From positions 62,001 to 126,000 of the forward strand of contig NZ_BOPF01000003.1 in the NCBI RefSeq assembly GCF_016863615.1: a stretch of 64,000 bases of DNA. Reading direction: 5' to 3'. The stretch's first letter is position 1; every line of letters begins with the position of its first letter. Source of the stretch: Virgisporangium aliadipatigenens. GTDB taxonomy: Bacteria > Actinomycetota > Actinomycetes > Mycobacteriales > Micromonosporaceae. Under the pieces are notes generated by a model. The model had not been told where the DNA came from. It worked only from the letters and a program-made list of their open reading frames with translations, and made no database searches. Below, in pieces: positions 32,779-40,435 of this stretch. A program made the translations under genes and the position numbers.

Positions 32779-34966
32779 CGCCGGCTCCGGCGACGATGGT
32801 CAGCTCGAGCGGGCGTCCCGACCGCCAGCGACAGGTGATGGTCAGGCCGTCCGCCGGATCCGCCGCCGCAGCCGTGAGTTCCGCGCGGCGGCCCGGAAGC
32901 TGGGTGGCGAGGAACCGCCGCACCTTCGCCCGCCAGGCGGCGTGGCGTCCGCCGTCCGCCCGGGACAGCCACGGATCGTAGAGCCGGGCCAGCGCAGCCA
33001 GGGTCACCGACACCGGTCGTCTGGCCCGCGCCTGAGCCGCCACCGTCTGCGCCAATGTCTCACTGAGGCGGATCGCCACGGTCGCCGTCGCCGTGCGGGG
33101 ATCCTCGTGCACGGTGACACCGCTGAGCGCGGTGGCTCCCGCGCGGGTTCCGCCGAGGCCGGTGGCGTGTGGGCCGTCGACGATTTCGAGCGTGTACAAC
33201 CGCTGTCCCACCGCGACGGCCGCGCCGTCACCCAGGAAACGTTCCGGAACGTCGCGTCCGAACTCGGGATCGCCGAGCAGCGTCGCCGCGGCCTCCCGGG
33301 TGAGCGGCAGCAGTTGGGCCGCCGGCTCGGTCGGTGCGGCACCGCCGCCGACCACGGGTTCGTTGCGGGCGATGCGGGCCGGCGTCGTTCCGGGGATCAC
33401 CTGGTACAGATGCAGGCGGGCGCGAACGTGTCCGTCGTGGCCGAGCCGGTCGTTCAGCACCGTGGACAGCGTCCGGCCGGCCCGGGTGCGGATCCCCCGG
33501 GCGGCCGCCGGACTGATGTCGACGTCGATGATCCGGCTGTATTTGCGGTATCGGCGCGGTCCCCGGCGGGGCATGGCGACCCAGGTTCCGCCGGCACCGG
33601 CGCGACGGGCGGAGGGGCGCAGCACGACCGGTGGGAACCCGGCCCGGGCGGCTCTTCCCACGGCCGCGAACGCCTCCTGCTCGAGCAGCGCGGTCACCTC
33701 GACGTCCTCGTCGGACAGCCGCATGAACTCGGCCGCGGTGTCCTCGATCAGCGTGAGCACCGCCTCCACGCCGGGGCCACGCGTCCCACCGGTCCCCGCC
33801 TCGTCGGCCTCCAACGCCACCAGGCGCATACCGGCGTCGACGATCGCCTTCGACAGCGGCGGGGAGATCTTCGGGCCGACCAACGGCGCGATCAACCGAC
33901 CGAGGTGGCGGGCCAGGAAGGTGACGACCTTGTCCCGGCCGATCACGGTCAGGGCCGTCTTGAGCACCGGAAGCACGGCGGGCAGGAACTGCTCGACCAG
34001 CGGAGTCGGATCCTCGTCCTCCTGCAACTGTTCCCAGGCGTGCGCGAAACGATCGCGGGCCGCGTCCAGTTCCAGGAGCGAGAAGTCCTCCGCGGCGCGG
34101 CCGTCGAGCACGGACTCGGCGAGCAGCAACTCCTGTTCGGCCGGTGAGGCGGCCAACGCCAGCATCACTGCCTGGGCGTCGAACTCCTGCTGGACGGTCG
34201 ACACCTCGGCGCCGGCCGGCGCCACCGGTGCCTCGTCGCCCTCGTGGTACTGACGGTCGTCCTCGAGGTCGGCCGTTTCGCCCGACGCGCCCGCGTTGCG
34301 GGTCCTGCGGCCGAGCAGTCGCTGTGCCACCTGGCGGGCCGGCTCGCGCAACTGCGGCGGCAGCCGGTCGAGCGCCAGCTTCGCCACGCGTTCGACCAAC
34401 GGCCGCACCAGCCGGATCAACTGGCGCAGGATGATTCCGGTGGGCAGGACCTTGGACACGATGGCGGCGCCCTTGGCCACCACCTTCGCCACCGCCTTGG
34501 CCTTCTTCGCCAGTGCGCCCAGGAACTCCTCGAACGCCGGTTCCGGTCGGGCGGTGGAGATCTCCGCCCGTGCCATCGCCGCGTCCAGATCCGCGGCGGA
34601 CAGCACGACCGGTGCCGAGTTCTCCGCCGCCTCGACAGCGTCGGCCAGTCGGGACAGGAGGTCCTCGGCATCCTCGGTGAGCGGGCGCAGATACCGCAGT
34701 ACCGCCTGCTCCGACTGCCGTGGATGCCGGCCGTCGATGCCGGCGACCACGTCCGCCCGGGCCTGCGCCTGCTCGACCAGGCGCGCCACGGCGGTGTCGA
34801 ACTCCTCGTCGTGCAGCCCCTCCAGCAGTTGCTCGACCTCCCTCTCGGCGGAGGCGAGCGCGGGGCCCTCGTCGGCGAAGTACTGCGACAGGAACGGCGT
34901 GTCCGTACCGGCTTCGCCGGCGGGATCGGCGAGGAGTCCCGGAAAAGGCGTCTCCATGTAAACCAT
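32771..34966 (-). CDS. Large helical protein with tandem N-terminal [DE]TPF motifs
   Basis: 731 aa from ATG 34966, which has GGAGG 6 nt upstream; upstream and downstream ATGs fit less well. METPFPGLL and TDTPFLSQYF lie in the first 30 residues. A long helical region follows, with a Lys/Ala amphipathic stretch (LAKKAKAVAKVVAKGAAIVS) running into ILRQLIRLVRPLVERVAKLA, which could insert into or lie on membranes. The C-terminal ~200 residues are strand-rich (RKYSRIIDVDISPAAARGI; VRARLHLYQVIPG). First gene of a coupled operon. It may be the structural, targeting or pore-like component; no known family was recognised. Confidence 0.75.
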   Translation of the reverse strand: MVYMETPFPGLLADPAGEAGTDTPFLSQYFADEGPALASAEREVEQLLEGLHDEEFDTAVARLVEQAQARADVVAGIDGRHPRQSEQAVLRYLRPLTEDAEDLLSRLADAVEAAENSAPVVLSAADLDAAMARAEISTARPEPAFEEFLGALAKKAKAVAKVVAKGAAIVSKVLPTGIILRQLIRLVRPLVERVAKLALDRLPPQLREPARQVAQRLLGRRTRNAGASGETADLEDDRQYHEGDEAPVAPAGAEVSTVQQEFDAQAVMLALAASPAEQELLLAESVLDGRAAEDFSLLELDAARDRFAHAWEQLQEDEDPTPLVEQFLPAVLPVLKTALTVIGRDKVVTFLARHLGRLIAPLVGPKISPPLSKAIVDAGMRLVALEADEAGTGGTRGPGVEAVLTLIEDTAAEFMRLSDEDVEVTALLEQEAFAAVGRAARAGFPPVVLRPSARRAGAGGTWVAMPRRGPRRYRKYSRIIDVDISPAAARGIRTRAGRTLSTVLNDRLGHDGHVRARLHLYQVIPGTTPARIARNEPVVGGGAAPTEPAAQLLPLTREAAATLLGDPEFGRDVPERFLGDGAAVAVGQRLYTLEIVDGPHATGLGGTRAGATALSGVTVHEDPRTATATVAIRLSETLAQTVAAQARARRPVSVTLAALARLYDPWLSRADGGRHAAWRAKVRRFLATQLPGRRAELTAAAADPADGLTITCRWRSGRPLELTIVAGAGGA

Positions 34967-35023
34967 CACATGCCTCCACACGTGTGCAGGTATTGCGCAC
35001 AGCGTGGTGCGGGATCGCGCGAG

Positions 35024-35036
35024 CCGCTATTAGCGG
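35024..35036. promoter_or_regulatory. 13-bp palindrome upstream of the [DE]TPF operon
   Basis: CCGCTA-T-TAGCGG is a perfect inverted repeat with a 1-nt centre. It lies 58 nt upstream of the first gene of the operon and 61 nt downstream of the LuxR stop. It is a possible operator for the adjacent LuxR regulator. Confidence 0.45.
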
Positions 35037-35096
35037 ATCCGCGTACTACCGGCGAAGGCCGGCGGCGCGCAGTATCGGTTGACCGGGGCCGCGCGA

Positions 35097-35894
35097 TCAG
35101 GCACTAACGGTCAGGTACCAGTCCTGTGGTTCGTCGGTGATCGGAAAGGCCGGCACGTCGCTACGGAACTTCGTGACGGCCGCCGTGCGGCTGGTCACCT
35201 CGAGCCGCGCGAAAACGTGCTCGAGATGCTTGCGGACGGTGGCTTCGGAGATGGACAGGCGACGTGCGATCTGCCCGTTGGTGAACCCCTCGGCAACCAG
35301 TTCCATCAATTCCTTCTGGCGCACGCTCAGGGCCGGCGAGGGCATCAGCGCACGCATGCGTTCGGTGTGCGCACGGTGCAGATGGGGACGCAACAACGTC
35401 AGCAGTGACCGATCCCGTTCGGAGAAGTCCGCACCGCGGCCGCGCCAGAACAGCAGCCGCAGGGTGCGGCCGGTCCGGCTGGGAAGACAGAGCATCATCT
35501 CCCGGAACCCGCCGAAGAAGCGCAGATACTCGCAGTACATGGCGCTCGACCTCAACTGCCGGTCGCTCAGGAAGTCCGAGGCGGTCGTCACCGTGCGGAG
35601 ATCGCCCGTGGTGTCCGGGTAGGCGCACGCCGGACTGGACCAGTAGTTGCACCAGAACGCCGCATTGAACGCGGCCGGGTCGTCGACCGGGCAGTCCGGC
35701 TGGAATCCGATCTCCTGCCCGAACGGGATCGCGCAGTGTTGCGAGTCGAGCAGGATGAAGGTGACGGCGTCACAACGAATCAGGTCGCGCAGCCCGATCA
35801 GGACCGACCACGGCATCGGCTCCTGCCCGTCCGGGTCGTCCGGGCTGTTGGCCAGTCGCAGCATCAATCGCAGATCCTTCTCGGCGATCGACAT
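35097..35894 (-). CDS. LuxR-family regulator preceding the [DE]TPF operon
   Basis: About 265 aa from ATG 35894 (a TTG at 35906 is closer to a GGGGGA and is possible). The N-terminal ~190 residues are a GAF-like sensor (IRCDAVTFILLDSQHCAIPF; FFGGFREMMLCLPSRTGRTL). The C-terminal HTH is LSVRQKELMELVAEGFTNGQ with ISEATVRKHLEHVFARLEV. Same strand as the operon and 130 nt upstream of it, so the likely pathway-specific activator. Several Cys residues in the sensor part could respond to redox or metal. Not a phosphorylated response regulator. Confidence 0.85.
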   Translation of the reverse strand: MSIAEKDLRLMLRLANSPDDPDGQEPMPWSVLIGLRDLIRCDAVTFILLDSQHCAIPFGQEIGFQPDCPVDDPAAFNAAFWCNYWSSPACAYPDTTGDLRTVTTASDFLSDRQLRSSAMYCEYLRFFGGFREMMLCLPSRTGRTLRLLFWRGRGADFSERDRSLLTLLRPHLHRAHTERMRALMPSPALSVRQKELMELVAEGFTNGQIARRLSISEATVRKHLEHVFARLEVTSRTAAVTKFRSDVPAFPITDEPQDWYLTVSA

Positions 35895-36019
35895 GCGGCG
35901 GCCCAACGGTCCCCCTTTGATCCCTCCGCGTCCCGACCCGTCGGGCCGACGCGGGAAACAGTCGAGGCAATTTTCCCCGCGTCGGCCTTTCGGGTCGACT
36001 CCCCGGGCGGAGGATGCGC

Positions 36020-36523
36020 ATGCGTGTAGACAGCGACATATTGCCCGCCACGGACATCGAATCGCTTTCCGTTGACCTCGCGGAGGCCGTGCTCCGCCGG
36101 ATCGCCCCGAGCGAGATTCCCCGGTTGCGGGCGGCGGCCCGACGGCATTTCGCCGGTCCGTCGCGTCGACCCGACCGGCGTACCGCCTTCGCGGCCGACG
36201 ACACGCGCCTGACGCCGTACGTGTTGACCGCGGCCGTTCCGGTGGTGCAGTACCTGGCGGCCGCGCTCGCGGCGCACTATGCGCGGCGGACCGGCGAGAT
36301 CGTCGCCGGGCGGGTGCGCGGCATCATTCGCGGCACGGAGATGGGTTCCGGTGAGGCTGTGCTGACCGCGCGGCAGATCGGCCAGGTTCGCCACCTGACG
36401 CGCCGGCACGCGATGTCGGCCGGCGGAACGGAGGACCTCGCGACCGCCCTGTCCGACGCGGTGGCCGAGAGCCTCGCCGACCCGCGCCCGGCCGAACGGG
36501 GCCCTACGCCTCCCGATCCGTGA
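36020..36523 (+). CDS. Hypothetical protein divergent from the LuxR gene
   Basis: 167 aa from ATG 36020; the GGAGG sits 6 nt upstream, the same spacing as the first gene of the peptidase operon, and the earlier ATG at 36014 touches the Shine-Dalgarno. The N-terminus is helical and Arg-rich (EAVLRRIAPSEIPRLRAAAR), the middle has a hydrophobic helix (LTPYVLTAAVPVVQYLAAAL) and the C-terminus is polar. Divergent from the LuxR regulator, so it may belong to the same regulon. Family unknown. Confidence 0.65.
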   Translation: MRVDSDILPATDIESLSVDLAEAVLRRIAPSEIPRLRAAARRHFAGPSRRPDRRTAFAADDTRLTPYVLTAAVPVVQYLAAALAAHYARRTGEIVAGRVRGIIRGTEMGSGEAVLTARQIGQVRHLTRRHAMSAGGTEDLATALSDAVAESLADPRPAERGPTPPDP

Positions 36524-36579
36524 CCCGTACGGCAGATGGGCGCGCGACAGGCCCTCGACGAGGTCTCCCGTGACGGTCC

Positions 36580-37041
36580 TCAGCCGCAGGCGGTGCGGAA
36601 CCGGGCGATCGCCGCGTCCAACGGCGCCTTGTCCGGTCGCGACTGGGCATCGGTGTACTTGTCGCCGATCGCGGTCATGGCGTCGGCGACCTTCGCGCCG
36701 GCGTCGGCGACGGGCCCACTGGCACTCGCCACCTGGGCGTCGACCGCCGCCGCGCCCGCGTAGTAGGCGGCGCTGACGGCGAAGTGTCCGGCGGGTGGCC
36801 CGATCGCCTCCGCCTCGGCCACCTTCGCCTGGGCGGTGCGGATGGCGCCGTCGATGTCGGCGCAGGCCTTGCGATGGTCGGCGCCGGTCGGTGACGGCGC
36901 CGTCGAGGTGGCTGCCGGAGCGGACGGTGTCGTGCCGCCGCCGGTGGGGGCCGGTTCGTCGCAGCCGGCCGTCGCGAGGACGAGCAGGGCGGACAGGGTG
37001 ACGAAGGTGATCGAACGCACGACGGAACGATATTCAGCCAT
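36580..37041 (-). CDS. Small lipoprotein, paralogue of 18068-18529
   Basis: 153 aa. The signal ends LATAGC (lipobox). A Gly/Thr/Pro linker is followed by a helical domain bounded by Cys residues (ACADIDGAIRTAQ ... RFRTACG). It matches 18068-18529 in length, lipobox position, linker and the C..(L/I)D.AI..AQ and (P/Q)LD.AIA..R.AC blocks. Internal GTGs at 37023 and 37020 are alternative starts. Exposed on the cell surface; function unknown. Confidence 0.78.
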   Translation of the reverse strand: MAEYRSVVRSITFVTLSALLVLATAGCDEPAPTGGGTTPSAPAATSTAPSPTGADHRKACADIDGAIRTAQAKVAEAEAIGPPAGHFAVSAAYYAGAAAVDAQVASASGPVADAGAKVADAMTAIGDKYTDAQSRPDKAPLDAAIARFRTACG

Positions 37042-37059
37042 GCAACCGGATAAGTGGCG

Positions 37060-37330
37060 TTACCGGACGGCGGGGTTCTCGACGAGGCGGGCGAGCTGCT
37101 CGGTGACCGAGCCCCACCCGTCGGCGAAGCCCAGCTTCTCGTGGTGCGCCCGCGCGGTGGGGTCGCCGTGCCGGACGACGACGCGGTAGTCCGTCCCGTC
37201 CGGGTGCTCGGCGAAGGTGATCTCGGCGGTCATCGGCACCGGGGCGGGCCGGGTCGGTCCAGGCCTCCCACACGCGGGCGCGCGGTGCCCGGAGGAGCCG
37301 GGTGATGGAGAGGTCGAGGTCGGGGTTCAC
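37060..37330 (-). pseudogene. SRPBCC/AHSA1 (START-like) gene with internal deletion and frameshift
   Basis: The first 30 codons encode a normal AHSA1 start (LDLSITRLLRAPRARVWEAW then TDPARP). The frame then changes, and the other frame gives a normal AHSA1 end (MTAEITFAEHPDGTDYRVVV, HEKLGFADGWGSV, EQLARL). Only about 90 residues remain of the usual ~150-160, so roughly 60-70 central codons are missing along with the frame. The GTG start overlaps the ArsR-like stop by 4 nt, the usual layout of ArsR-AHSA1 pairs. The remnant cannot form the hot-dog-like cavity. Confidence 0.8.
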
Positions 37331-37632
37331 GGCTGTTCCTCCGCGGTGTCGGTGACGAACTGTTCGAGCCGGTCGGTGCGCTCGTGCCAGACCCGGCGCT
37401 GCTCGGCGAGCCAGTCGTCGACCAGGGCGAGGCGCTCCCGGTTGAGCGTGCAGGTGCGCACCCGGCCGGCCTTGGCCGTGCTGATCAGCCCGTGGCCCTC
37501 CAACGTGCGCACGTGCTTGAGGAACGACGGCAGCGCCATCGGGAACTCGCGGGCGAGGTCGCCGACGCTGGCCCCCGGTGTCGGATCGGGTACACCTGCC
37601 CGCCGGACCGGAGCGCCGCCGCCACCACCCAC
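37327..37632 (-). pseudogene. ArsR-family regulator lacking its N-terminal helices
   Basis: The frame keeps the recognition part (ASVGDLAREFPMALPSFLKH, VRTLEGHGLISTAKAGRVRT) and the C-terminal helix (ERLALVDDWLAEQRRVW). The usual beginning (ADPTRRAVL...L..GP) is collapsed: after DPT only PG remains before ASVGDL, and the preceding ~15 residues are a Gly/Arg-rich stretch unlike ArsR. This points to a small in-frame deletion plus loss of the original start. Whether a product is made from GTG 37632 is unclear. Paired with the broken AHSA1 gene. Confidence 0.6.
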
Positions 37633-37645
37633 CTAAGATCGTGCG

Positions 37646-40435
37646 GTGCTCGAGATCGGCGTGTTCGGCCAGGTCACCGCGTGGGTGGACGGTCGCCCGG
37701 CAGCGCTCGGCGGCCACCAGCAGCGGGCCGTCCTGGCGATGCTCGTCGCGGCCCGCGGCCGGGTCGTTCCCGCCGACCGGATCGTCGAACAGCTCTGGGC
37801 CGGCCGCCCGCCGCAGCGCCCCTCGGTGTCGCTGCAGGCGTACGTGTCGCGGCTGCGCCGCGCGCTGGAGCCGGAACGGCCGCCGCGCACCGAGGCCCGC
37901 GTTCTGGTGAGTGCGGCGGGCGGATACGCGTTGCGCCTGCCGGCGGAGGCCGTCGACGCGTGGGACTTCGAACGCCGCCTGCGCGACACCCGCGACGGCC
38001 TGCCCGCCGAGCGGCTCATGGCACACCTGCGGGAGGCGCTGGAACGCTGGCGGGCCGCGCCCTACGAGGAGTTCGCCGACGAGGAGTGGGCCCGCGCCGA
38101 CATCGCCCGCCTGCAGGAGGCCCACCGCGACGCCCGCGAACTCGTCGTCGCCACCCTGCTGCGGCTCGGCCGCCCGACGGAAGCCGTGCCGCTCGCGCAG
38201 GAACTCACCGCGTCCGACCCGTGGCGCGGCGAGGGCTGGCGTCTGCTGGGTGTGGCGTTGTGGTCGGCAAGTCGTTCGACCGAGGCATTGGCGGCGCTGC
38301 GGGGACACCGGCGGCGACTCGCCGACGAACTCGGACTGGACCCGGAGCCCGCGCTCGTGGAGTTGGAGCGCGCGATCCTGGCCCAACGGCAGGACGTCCT
38401 CGCCGCGCAGGTCGGGGACGGCTCCGGGGTGCGCCCGGCGCAGCTGCCGCGCTCGCCCGACACCTTCACCGCCCGCGAGCCCGAACTCGCCGCGCTCGCC
38501 GGGACCGGCCCGCTCACGGTGATCAGCGGCGCGGGCGGGGTCGGCAAGACCACCCTCGCCGTGCGGTGGGCGCACCGCGTCGCCGAACGCTTCCCGGACG
38601 GTCAGCTCTTCGCCGACCTGCGCGGCTACGGCCCGGAGGAGGCGCCGGCGGCCGCCGCGGACGTGCTGTTCGGGTTCCTGACCGCGCTCGGGGTCCCGGA
38701 CCGGCGGGTGCCGGAGGGGGAGGCGGCCCGGGCGGCGCTGTTCCGCAGCGTGCTCGCCGGTCGTCGGGTGCTGGTGGTCCTCGACAACGCGCACGACTCG
38801 GCGCAGGTGCGGCCGCTGCTGCCGGGCGAGCCGGGCTGCACGGTCGTGGTGACCGGCCGGACCCGGCTCGACGGGCTCGCCGTGACGGAGGGCGCGCGGG
38901 CGCTGCAGCTGGACGGGTTCCACGAGAAGGAGGCCCGGGAGTACCTGCGCGGACGGCTCGGGACGGCCGTCACCGACGCGGACCCGGCGGCCCTGGAGGA
39001 GGTCGTGGCGCGCTGCGGCGGGCTCCCGCTGGCCCTCGCGGTCGTCTGCGCCCGCGTCCTCGGCGACGGCGCCCGCTCCCTCACCGCAGTGGCGGCCGAG
39101 CTGCGCGAGGAGAGCGGCCTCGACGCCTTCGCGCTGCCCGGCCTCGACCACGACCTGCGGGCCGTCTTCTCCTGGTCGTACCGGCGGCTGCCGCCCGCCG
39201 CGGCCGCCCTCTTCCGCCGCCTCGCGCTGCATCCCGGACCGGACGTCACCGTCGCGGTCGCGGTCAGCGCGGCCGGCGACCGGGACCGGCCGGGTACCCG
39301 CGCGGCACTGCGGATCCTCCGCGACGCGCACCTGTTGTGGGAACGGCGTAAGGACCGCTACGCGTTCCACGACCTCGTCCGCTCCTACGCGGTCGAACTG
39401 GCGCACCGCGAGGACACGGTGGACAGTCGGCACGCGGTAGAACGTCGACTCGTCGAGCACCACCTGCACTCCGCACTGCGCGCGGCCGACGTGTACGTCG
39501 CCTACCGGCGCTCCGAGCACATCGCGCCGCCGTCGCCTTCGGTGTGCCCGGAGGAGTTCACCGAACGGGAGGCCGCGCTCGCCTGGATGGCGGCCGAGTA
39601 CGACAACGCGACGGCGGTGGCCGGCCTCTGCGACGCCCCGCACCTGGAACGCTTCCTGGGCCCGCTGGTGTGGGCGATCGGGCCGTTCCAGCAGGACGTC
39701 TGGCTGCTGATCGACGACTCGCTGGCGCTGGCGCGGCGCGCGCTCGCCGTGGCCGAACGCGACGGCGACGCCTGGTGGACCGGCTTCCTTACCTACATCG
39801 TCGGCCGCGGCCATCTGCTGGTGAACCGGGTCGACGAGGCCCGCCCGTATCTCGAACGCACCGTCGAGGCCGGCCGCGCCACCGGCGACCCGCTGCGCCT
39901 CGCCCACGGCCTGCTGTCGATCGCCGTGTGCATCATCGGCAAGCACCGCATCCCCACCCGCGAACAGGCGTTCGCCGCCTACCCGTACGGCCGGGAGGCG
40001 GTGCAGCTGTACCGCGGCGTCGACAACCCCACCGGCCGGATGGGCGTCGCGAACGCCCTGCACCCGGTCGCCTGGTACCACCACTACCTGGGGGACGGCC
40101 GGGCGCGGGAACTCTTCGAAGAGGCCGTCACCATCCGGGAGGCCTACAACAATCCGCACGCCGTCGGCAGCGCGGTGCAGGAGTTCGGCCTGTACCACCG
40201 CGCGTGCGGCGACACGGCGGCGGCGATCGACGCGTTCGAACGGGCGGTGGAACTCTTCGCCGACGCGCCGGACCTGCGCATCGACCCGCTCGTCGACCTC
40301 TACTCGGTGTACGTGGAGGCCGGCGACTCCGTTGCGGCGCAACGGGTCCGGGCGGCGGCGCTGCTCCTGCTGGAGAACGCCCGCCACCCGGAGGTGCCGC
40401 GCATCGAGAGGGCCCTGGGCGTGCTCAGCAGTTGA
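37646..40435 (+). CDS. AfsR/SARP-type regulator (BTAD + NB-ARC + TPR)
   Basis: 929 aa from GTG 37646. The N-terminal winged HTH (LEIGVFGQVTAWVDGRPAAL) and BTAD (to ~260) are followed by an NB-ARC NTPase: P-loop ISGAGGVGKTTLAVRWAH, Walker B VLVVLDNAHDS, and GGLPLALAVV. From ~600 on there are TPR-like helical repeats (RARELFEEAVTIREAYNNP; AAIDAFERAVELF). Such proteins activate secondary-metabolite or developmental genes in response to nucleotide and partner signals. No biosynthetic cluster is adjacent. Its stop overlaps the convergent nitrilase-like gene by 11 nt. Confidence 0.92.
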   Translation: MLEIGVFGQVTAWVDGRPAALGGHQQRAVLAMLVAARGRVVPADRIVEQLWAGRPPQRPSVSLQAYVSRLRRALEPERPPRTEARVLVSAAGGYALRLPAEAVDAWDFERRLRDTRDGLPAERLMAHLREALERWRAAPYEEFADEEWARADIARLQEAHRDARELVVATLLRLGRPTEAVPLAQELTASDPWRGEGWRLLGVALWSASRSTEALAALRGHRRRLADELGLDPEPALVELERAILAQRQDVLAAQVGDGSGVRPAQLPRSPDTFTAREPELAALAGTGPLTVISGAGGVGKTTLAVRWAHRVAERFPDGQLFADLRGYGPEEAPAAAADVLFGFLTALGVPDRRVPEGEAARAALFRSVLAGRRVLVVLDNAHDSAQVRPLLPGEPGCTVVVTGRTRLDGLAVTEGARALQLDGFHEKEAREYLRGRLGTAVTDADPAALEEVVARCGGLPLALAVVCARVLGDGARSLTAVAAELREESGLDAFALPGLDHDLRAVFSWSYRRLPPAAAALFRRLALHPGPDVTVAVAVSAAGDRDRPGTRAALRILRDAHLLWERRKDRYAFHDLVRSYAVELAHREDTVDSRHAVERRLVEHHLHSALRAADVYVAYRRSEHIAPPSPSVCPEEFTEREAALAWMAAEYDNATAVAGLCDAPHLERFLGPLVWAIGPFQQDVWLLIDDSLALARRALAVAERDGDAWWTGFLTYIVGRGHLLVNRVDEARPYLERTVEAGRATGDPLRLAHGLLSIAVCIIGKHRIPTREQAFAAYPYGREAVQLYRGVDNPTGRMGVANALHPVAWYHHYLGDGRARELFEEAVTIREAYNNPHAVGSAVQEFGLYHRACGDTAAAIDAFERAVELFADAPDLRIDPLVDLYSVYVEAGDSVAAQRVRAAALLLLENARHPEVPRIERALGVLSS

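Noticed and set aside
28335-36523. Extracellular contractile injection system or prophage tail cluster
   Set aside because: No sheath, tube, baseplate, tape-measure or AAA+ assembly gene is present; only peptidases and unknown helical proteins.
37034-40387. A 1117-codon minus-strand frame opposite the AfsR-type gene
   Set aside because: Low-complexity Arg/Gly/Val-rich sequence with no motif; the plus-strand BTAD/NB-ARC protein has clear motifs. Only its final part coincides with the broken AHSA1 start.
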